From Seriola aureovittata (Eukaryota; Chordata; Actinopteri; Carangiformes; Carangidae), in the NCBI RefSeq assembly GCF_021018895.1, contig NC_079368.1, positions 9,989,001 to 10,053,000 on the forward strand: a stretch of 64,000 nucleotides of DNA. Reading direction: 5' to 3'. Below the pieces are notes generated by a model that did not search any database, was not told the DNA's origin, and worked only from the letters and a program-made list of their open reading frames with translations. Positions 31,901 to 41,963 of the stretch are shown here, one piece after another. Position numbers and translations under genes: made by a program. Position 1 is the first letter of the stretch; each line of letters starts with the position of its first letter.

Positions 31901-34900
31901 GATACCAAGCTTCTCTCTCTTTTGCAGCCGTGTGGTTTTACCCTGTAGTGTTGAGGAGGTGAGTAATCAGTTTTTGTCTCTATCATAAAATGAAATGTTT
32001 TTGTTTGTTTTTTTTTTTTTTTCCTCGATTTTTCAGTTTAGAGCCTCTGGATGCTACCTCATCTCTTGTACTTTTCACCAATGTCCTTCTTCATTATAAA
32101 TGGCATCAAATCAACATGTGATGTGTGTGAAAATCGCAAAGGATGTGAAATACCTTCCTTTTTCCGTTTTGTTTTCGTTTTTTCAACCATTTTTTTTCTA
32201 TTGTGGCCCTAAAACTGGTTTACAGTCACTGCGTTACCTCATACTACCCCACTATAGTATTATCAGACTTTTTTTCAAATGCACACCAGTTCATTTTGTT
32301 TGTTAGTCTGACCTTCAGTGTTACTTTAATCCCTTATTTGGGCAGAGAATGTGTCATAGAGTGATGGGTTAGAGTGATGGGTAATAGTAATTACAATAAG
32401 TCACTGTAATACATCTTTCTTTAAAATGATTGCTTTGTATCATTTAGTGAATAATAAATGTATCACTGTATTATCATATCAAGTGTTTGGCTGTTGGTTT
32501 CAAGTCAACACAACACACTCATATCCAAAAAGGCATAATTTGTAATCCTTGTATTTTACATGAGCAGGCAATTGTTCCTTGTGTTCATAGAGGTTTATTT
32601 CACGAATCCCAGACTCACCCTGCTGCCTTATATGGTGATTAAATGTCTTGGCAATTAAGACCGCATTTTAAAGCTTGTTCCAAATAAAAGTGTTCTCTTT
32701 TTGGCAATAAACACTAATAAGAGCTCTGATAGCTGAAGTCTAAGCAAACATCATCATCTGTTGCACCATCTATTGTTCAAATATAACTGGAGACAGTTAT
32801 TTAATTTTGTCGGTAGATTGTATGATAGATTTAGTCTGAAATGTAAATAGACTGTCCAGATTAGGGTTGCCGTTATTGTATCCCACACCACAGTTCGGAC
32901 ACAAGCTTGTTTGACTATTCAGTTTTTCTTGGCACATACGTAACTCTGCAATCCACTGGAGTGACGGCAGGACAGTAATACATCTTACTAAGTTTATTTT
33001 GGCTTATTTAGTGGCTCAGTTTTAAAACACTAATCAAGTACTGAATGATTTTATTAATAGTAGAAGTCTCTATAATCACAATATAAACATGAAACAGGGC
33101 TGTCGCCTAACAGTGGTTCCCAAACTGGGATTTGGGATCACACAAGAGGTGCGTACAGACAGACATAATTACATATATTTTGTCTTACTGGAAACTGGAT
33201 ACTTGGACCTTTTCATGCATCTAAAGATCTTTTAAATGAAACTGAAAGGGAAAAATCTTGTGTGCTCATAATAGTAAAAGTGCTGTGTATAGCTGTTGTC
33301 TGTTTTAGGACACATTGTGTACCTCATTGACCCTGGAGCACCAGCAAGTTACTTTAGAACAGTTTTCATTCATTTTATGTGCATATAGTAAGTCACTGTA
33401 TTTGTATTAATGTTATCTTGTTTGTGTTACAGTATCAAGTGGGACAGCTGTTCTCTGTGGCTGAAGCAAGTAAAAATGAGACGGGTGGTGGTGAGGGCAT
33501 TGAGGTACTCAGGAATGAGCCCTATGAAAAAGATGGAGAGAAAGGACAGTATACACACAAAATCTACCACTTAAAGAGGTACCTAACTTTTTTTTTTTTT
33601 TTTTTTGTTGTTTGTTTTGTTTGGGTTTTTTTTTTTAACTTCTTAAAATTCAATTATTTGATCTCAGAACTTCCTTTCTACAGTGTAATAACACCAAGCT
33701 GCCAGGCGGTGGCAGTGTTGTCTAATCTTTGTTGTGAAACATTCCAAGTTGCTCATTTTGCTCCTGCAGTCTTTCCTCTAGAACCACTGATGAGTGAAGC
33801 AGTGTGTCTTCCTTTCCCCTTTCTCTCCTTACATCTACCCGTTCCCACCTCTTTCCTAACCATACAGTAAAGTCCCAGGGTTTGTCAGGCTGTTAGCCCC
33901 TGAAGGCTCCCTGGTATTCCATGAAAAAGCCTGGAATGCCTACCCCTACTGCAGAACCAGTGAGTCCCCCTCCCCATATCCCTTTACCTTTGCACTACCC
34001 TGAAACCCTTGGTCCTCTCAGTGGTTAAATACATTTGTGTTACTTGTATCATGGCCATGTATTTTCTGTTGGAGTGAAGTTATAGTGTGTGTTTTTATTA
34101 TATGTATAGGTAATGGTGTTTTGTTTTGTTTTTTTTCCTTTTCTCTCCATGTCTGATTTTGATCCAGTTGTGACGGTAGGTCGCCTTAAATGGCTTTTAG
34201 TTTTTTTTTTGTTGTTGTTGTTTTTTGTTTTTGCATGTCTTAAATCATCAAAAATATACTAGTTGTAACTAAGTTTAAGGTGTTTCACTTTACTCAATCT
34301 ACATACAGTATATTATACATTTAGTTTACTGATTCCGACTCTTCTTCTAGAATGAGTATATGAAAGACAATTTCTTCATTAAGATTGAGACGTGGCACAA
34401 ACCAGACCTTGGAACACAAGAAAATGTGGGTACCTCTGCATCTTATCTCAAAAATCTCAAGTTTGAACAGCAGATTTTGTTTGTATGCTCTTCTTACTTT
34501 TTTTTTTGTTGTTGTTGTTCAGGTGCACAAACTAGACTATTCCACATGGCAGAATGTAACTGTTGTGCCCATTGACATCACAGACAGAAGTCAAGTGTCC
34601 TCTACTGTAAGTAGAAATTCTCCTCTGGCACATTTCCAAGAGAAAAGTTTGGCGCCTTCATGTGGACAAATGTGATCACTACCACACTCAATCCATGTTA
34701 TATAAGGAATGTTTTTTTGACAAGCAGTAAAAATGTTGTTGAATTTAGCTATTTTATATTGATTTGAAATGAAAAACCTGTAAATCATCACACTGGAGAA
34801 GCCACAATCTGCAGATGTTTAACATTTTTATTTGACAAATTCCCTCAGCAATGTTTAAATTATTGTTCATTTTAACATACTATTGATATACTGCTTGATT

Positions 34901-37900
34901 AACTTGAAAAGCAATCAGAATTTTTTTTTTTTCTCTAGCCTTTGAACATGTGCATTGAAATATACTTGAATTTTTTTTTTTTCTCTAGCCTTTGAACATG
35001 TCTATTGAAATGTATATACTTGAATACTTCTAGCTATTTCTTGTATCTAGAGGATCTGTTTTAGTGGAACTAGTGGATCCAAGTCTGGAAATGTATTTTC
35101 GTAAGCTGTCTGTATTACCAGAATATTAAGCACAATGAGCCACATACTCTTCTGACTAACAGTGTGGTTAGAGTTGAATGATGTGACCATTAGGGATGTC
35201 TCACTGAAGTGTTTTTTGTCCCCGATTTAAGTCCCTTACCTTTTTGGGTAGCTGATGATACCCAATACAGACACAAAACCTACAATTACATTACTTAAAT
35301 GTTGAGTGTATCTGTTGTTCCATTGACTTAACAAGGCTGTAGACTACTTAATCTCACACATGAATTTTTATGAGCAAATTCTGAAGGTCACAAAATATTA
35401 AGTTATAAGCAGGTTGTTGATATTCTGCATTGGAAGGAAAGTTTAATTGGGAGAATGCAATTCCTGACAGGGATGTCACATGATACACTGGAACGAAGTC
35501 TCACTCTGTTGGATTTGTTGGAACTAAAGAAACATATTTGTGATCCGTAAAAATATGCTTGATCGGCTCAGGTCTTCTCTGGTAACTATTTCATTATGTA
35601 TTGAACATATGTGAATTATCTAGCATTTGATCTACATTTGAAGTGTCAGCTACTTGAAATCTTCGTGTTTAAAACTTACATACACTATTTAAGCATTCTA
35701 AGACTGCCTCAATAGAATTTCAAAATATAAATATGAGTTTTTGATACTCTATTTACAATCTCTGAAATCTTATTTGAAGATGTTGCATGTTATTGCTGTT
35801 ATTTGACATCATATTGCCTCATTTCACTGTGGCTCTGTGTGTGCTTGTGTGCATATGTGTGGCTATTTGACTGAGAAGCATTAGTTTGTGTGTGTGTGCG
35901 TGTTTGTTTGCGGTGGGTAGTTAACGAGGCAGACGTGTTTGCCTTGCTGGAGCAGTGTGTTGTGTCTGAGGGCCCTATCAGCCCTCAGCCTCAGGCATGG
36001 CTGCAGGGCCTGGGGCGTACCGCCAGCACAGATGAGTTTGTTAGTGTAATTAAGGCTCATAGTGCCTCGTATGCCGGAACTAGACAAACACACACACGAC
36101 ACAAACACACTCACGCTCAAACACACACTCTTTTACTTGAGGAGTAGCTCCTTTTCGTCTACCACGGCACATCGATTCACAGGCCTCATTAGTGCAGCAC
36201 ACTGTATTGTTATAGTGATGGAGCTCTCAGCATTAAAACAGCCAAATTAGTGTGTGTGTGTGAGTGGGGGTGGGTTTCTATCTCTTTTCACACATTGGGC
36301 ACCCTCCTGTTGGCCGATAGCCCTGAAAAGTAGCTTTTAGCTGCAGGCGCATCATGATTTATTTGAAATTGCTGGGCCCTTGAGCTGTTGATAATTTGAA
36401 AGCCATTTCATTTATTTGTATTACTATTTCTCTTGCCTACTTTATGAAGCCAACTTTGTCATGTGCTCATGTGCTTGGCGTATGCACTCAGTATCGCTCG
36501 GTATTTTTCTGTATGCTTTTAAAAATCTTTTTGCCATGGGACCAAGGTTCCCCTGTGCAATGGAGAATAAGTGGTTAGTTCAGTAAAATGGGTTTGACAG
36601 GACATTACTGTACGTACTTGATGTATAGGATAAGGAGTGCTGTTGCAGTTAGAGCAGCTGTAGACACACACACACAAATACTTGGATGTGCAGCAACACT
36701 AGCACTGGTCTCTATCTATCTATAATATATATATATATATTTCCTTTATCAAAACACATTTATTGCAAATGTATGTGGTAGCATTTTCATAAATAAACAT
36801 TTAAATTAGTAATAGATTCATTTGTTGAAGAGATTGTGGCAGCTGAATAAAATGTGCTATGTGTATTCATTACAAATTGTTTTCACTGTAGGACTACAAG
36901 CCAGATGAGGATCCCTACCTGTTCAAGTCCGTTAAGACGGGCAGAGGACCTCTTGGGCCCAACTGGAAGGTAAGGCTCTTGTGAGCTGTGGAAATTAGAT
37001 TTATCACATTCACACACAAATGGCAATTAATGCCACACAATTCAACCCACTTTTGACTATTTGTACCAAACTATTAGGTCATTGTCATTCACACAAGTCC
37101 TGGTTCTGACCTTGGATAATTCTAAGCAGTTCCTTATAATTAAAAATGGTTTCTGCTGTGTGTTTATTTTGAAAGTTCAGCATGGCTGCTGTAACCTTCC
37201 AGTTCAACAGAATTTCCAAGACACTGACGAACTAATTTTGGTCATAGTAAAATGGAAAGAATAGGGAACATCTGTAAATCTGTCTGGAGCAGACTGTCCT
37301 CCCCACAGAGAGAACTGTGCCAACTCTGAAGAAGCTACAGGGTTCAATGGCGGGGATGGGAGACACCGTGCATACAACAATTGTTGGAGAAACCCACAAC
37401 AAACAAAAAGCCACAAAACATGTGACATTTTGGCTAGTGTTGCCAGAGGGTATGTGGGAGACTTAAAGGCAGAAGGAGAAAGTTCAGCGGTCTGAGACCA
37501 AAGATTGAGCTTTGTGTGTGGTGTTTGCTAGTGGCAGCTGTGGGGATGCTACTCTGCACCAGGTCTCACAGGTTTTATGAAGATAGCAGGTAAAATGAAT
37601 GAAAAAAGGGAAATTCTTGAGGAAAGCCTTCTGCTGTCTGCAAGAGAACTGCTGCTTGTGAGAGGATACATTTTCCAGCAAGACAACAACCCCAAAACTA
37701 AGCCAAAGCTACTCAGGAAATGCCTAAAAACAACAATGTTCGTGTCCTGGAGTTACAGAGTCCAGACCTCAATCCAATCAAGAATTTGTGGCTGGACTTG
37801 AAAAATGCTTTTCACTCATGGTCCCTATGTAACTTGACAGAAATAATGCAGTTATTGAAAGCAGTAAGGAGATAAATTACAGTGTCCAGATGTGCAAAGC

Positions 37901-40900
37901 TTAGGCAACCCTATTCACATAGACTCAAGGTTGTAGACTTGAACTTGCACGGTTATTTTGTGCCTTTTTTTTTTTTTATTATTATTATTTTTAATTTCAT
38001 TTAGACTAATTTGTCAATTCGTTTTCACGTAGACTTGAGCACCATCGCCTGTAATAATCCAAATGGCTCTGAGCGCACAGAGCTGGTGGAAGGCTAGAGT
38101 GGTGTCTGCAGCACTGTAAGGCTGCAATGTGATGAAGACAAATCACCTCTTTCTCGGCTCTAATTGGATGTAATAGAAAATTCAAGTCAGTGGGTCAGAT
38201 AAAGGTTCTACCCTGAGCTCCATCTGCCAGACTTGGTGTGTGACAGAAGATGAAGACAGAAATGGGGGGAAAAGACTGTGTATGGACATTGATACTAAAT
38301 TTGACAAGCAGCAATTCTGAATAAGGACTGATGTACTTTTGATAGGAAGTAATAAGTCAATAAGACGTCGCTCATCCACACAGAGAAACTTTGTCAGGAG
38401 TTTCACTGCGTTCCCCTCTAAACCTTGTCGTAACCCACAGCCTCACAAATGGGTCCTGCTCACTGTTGGAGCGCTGAGAATTTCTGTTCTGCAGTGGAGC
38501 CCTCAAAGTTCACCATGGGAAACTTTCCTCTGCTTCAAGAATTTTCACAGAACAAAGGCAGCCAAACAGCTTTTTAAAAAGTATGAATAAAGAAGCACAA
38601 CTTTTTATTTTGTGTTTTTAATTAGATCACTTTCCCGTCCGCTGTGGACATGGGAAAAAGACTGTTTTTGAAAAGGTAAAAAAAAAAAGAAAAAGTAGTT
38701 ATGTGACAACAGAGGCACAATTTCTGCCAGCTTCTCAGAGCAATAAAACTCTTGTCTATCTCTGCATGCACACATGCTTGCATATCAGTACCCTTTGTAT
38801 TTCTGAAAACTTCTGCTCCTTTGAGTGGGGCACAGAGAAGGAAAGAAGAAATGTCACCGTAAATGTTTTGATGTAGAATCCGTTTCATGTGAAGTTCTCC
38901 TTTAGCGATGACAACTTTTCTAAACCCACTGCAAATTTAGAAATGTTTCTCATTTCCCCTCTCTCGCTCTCCTCCATGATCGTAGCATCAAACGGCAGTG
39001 GGATGAGGGTGATTGAGGCGGGTCTGTGGCATTTTCTCTTGGAATGCCGAGCCAGAATGAAGTGATTAATTAAACAGGTGTTCTCGGAGGGAGAGTTTGT
39101 GTGTTCTGGGGGCGAGCAGGTCCTAGGTGTTAATAATGTAACCAGCTTTGCACCGCGAAGCCCTTATCGCTTCGCAAGCACCGTTTTATCTGCCTTCCAT
39201 GGCCACAAAGGCATGCCTGTTGGGAACGGTGTCGCTGTCAGGGCGGAGGCAGAGAAATGGTCCCTTCATCTGGAGTTTATCCACTTTGCTCTGCCCCCCC
39301 CCCCCCCCCTCCTTTTCTTCTCTTCAGAAGGGAGGCAGAGTGCAAGCTGCAGATGGATTTAGAAAGTGTGTTGGAGATTAGGGTGCTTTTATCTGTGCAG
39401 AGCACATCTTCATATTGATAATTATTTCAGCAAGCTCCATACCCAAAGCATTATGTATTAATGATTTTTAGTTTTGAAAGCAGCCACGATTAGTCTAAAA
39501 TAATATTCTCTCAGCCTTCTGCTGTTTTTACGATTATTTTCTCATTGGAAAGTTTCTGTCAAGTTTTTGCTGTTATTTCTTCTGATACTTTAAAAAAGTG
39601 GTGGTTTGTAAGTCTTGTCACTGTTTTGCTGTGCTGTTCTTCTCTCAACAGAAAGAGCTGGTTAGTAAGCCTGACTGCCCAAGGATGTGCGCCTACAAAC
39701 TGGTCACAGTCAAGTTCAAGTGGTGGGGCCTGCAGACCAAAGTAGAGAACTTGATCCATGAGGTTAGAGTGACATGTTTACACTTTACGCGGCCCATTTA
39801 TTTTGGTTCAGGAGATGTATTCAGGGAGCGCTTCCATTTGCAAAAGCAATTCGCTGCCTCTGACCAATATTACTGCTTGGTCATAATTCAGTATTATTGT
39901 CTTTTGACAAAGTAAATGTATCATGATGATATGATAGTATTGTATTTGAACAAAGAAACATATTACACATCATTGTGAATATTGAAATGTAATCTTTTCT
40001 TTGTCATCATATATCTTTGAAAAATAGTCTTATCAATAATGTGATGACTTCAGGCATATCACCCAACCTTAACAAAGACTACATCTGTCTCCCCAGCAAG
40101 AGAAGAGGATCTTCACTAACTTTCACCGCCAGCTCTTCTGTTGGATCGATAAGTGGGTGGACCTGACTATGGATGATATCCGGCGGATGGAGGCAGAGAC
40201 ACAGAGAGAGTTGGATGAAGTGAGTGTATATGAATTAAAATTATCCACAATTAAAGATTAACCTTGTACATATTGGTCATTGTTGGGCTTTGTGCAGGGA
40301 ACTGTCTCCAGTCTCAGGAGTGTACAGGCTCTGTAATTTTTTTCCTAATAATTGCCAGAACCAGTGTGACGGTGCATCTACTGAGTCTGTCTTTTACAGA
40401 ATGAATATTCATATTGCCATTTTATCTGCGCTTAGCTTTCTCCACTGAAAATGTATCTTTTAATCCTTTTTAAAATATTTGGAATTTATGTTTAAAACCA
40501 TAAGTTTGTAATTTTTTTTGTATTTCTTGTACTGCCAATATTATCACCAATATATCATGTGGATGTATTTTTGTTTTATGCTTTGCACTTTCTGCAGTTC
40601 ACTTTTCTGTGGATAACAGAAAGTAGACATTTGATGTTTATTAAAAAACTAAGATGACTGTATTTCTAGCTTGCCAAAGAGGAAAATAACAATTCAGCTT
40701 TTTTCTGTTAACATTTCACACTACAAATATTACTTCCTTGACCCACATTGTATTTCAGAATAAATCTTGGAAACTGAAAGAAACAAACTCACCATTTTAT
40801 AAAAACATTTCTTTTTGTTACCTAGTCCTAGCTGCCCCACAGGCTTCCTCATTCTCATTCTGTGATTTACTGTATTTTATTTTTGTCCAGATGCGTAAGA

Positions 40901-41932
40901 AGGGCTCTGTGAGAGGTACAAAGGCTGCAGAGGAGTAGCCAGGCCAGGTGTATGTCTGAGTGTTGCTTTGTAAGTTCTTACTGGTAAAGGCCAGTCTCTC
41001 TTAGATGCTGTCTTTGCTCCTTGTGGGGTTTCTGTGTTGCTGCCCTCACTCTGTACTTCGGTGTTGTGAAAGATCTTTTAATCCACTAAGTCTATATGTG
41101 CACATGTGTGTAACCCCATAGCTCACTCTGAATTAGTGTATGCCACCAGATCACTGAGAAATATGACGTATGTGTTAGGTTGTTCAGTGTTTTGCTGACA
41201 CAGTGAAAATGGCTTGCATGAGTGCGTGTTGTGTATATGTCTACATTTGTGTATGAAAGTGCCTTGTTCTCTGGATATATCCAGACATCTGGGCAAACTT
41301 CTCAGAATCACACATGCTATTTTTTAAGAGGTGGCCGGTAGTTAAAAACACACACACAAAGCCTGCTCAAGACTAGTAACTGCAATCCAGAACCTCCCCA
41401 TAGAGAAATACAAGGCAGGGAAGGAAAACGGTCTTCTCTCTTTTAAATCACAGGCTTTAATTTCTGTGAATCACATTCTTTGTAAAGCCTTACCACTGGT
41501 TTGCTCTTGGAACTACTCTAAATATCAGTCTGGGAGCTTTTGGCCGTACAAGGAGAAAAAGGGAGGAATCCGGGCTGGACTGGCCAAAGTGGGACAGGCT
41601 CAAACATTCCTGGCTTACTACCAACATACAGCATTTTGTGCTCACCCCCCCACCAGCCTCACATCTCGCCCCAATTCAGCATGTGTTTCCCATTTTCCCT
41701 TGGAGTAAGTAAACAGGCGGGTGCCATCAAAGAGGGCTGCGGTGAGAAGGCCGACGAGGCCTGAACCTCTGGGCTCAAGGGTTAGCAGGGTCACGGACTG
41801 GATGGGATGGCACGGGGTGATGGTGGCCAAAGCCTATGTACAGACACCACCATCCGGGTTGTTGACAACACTGCAGTGTGTCAATGAGAAACTCCACATT
41901 ATAGAGACGATGCACCAGCAGTCGTGTCTGCC

Positions 41933-41963
<31 letters not shown>

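Larger units (their letters stand above)
28901..31927 (+). other. pitpnb: PITPNB intron 1 (3.0 kb)
   Basis: The first 600 bp hold a dense set of GCTAGC/GCTAAC/TTAGCTA words (about 29270-29535). A poly-T tract lies at 30111-30136. No coding exon recognised. The acceptor is TTTGCAG at 31921-31927. Confidence 0.65.

Noticed and set aside
33690..33725. GCCAGGCGGTGGCAGTG as a CTCF site in a PITPNB intron
   Set aside because: Two mismatches at strongly constrained core positions.
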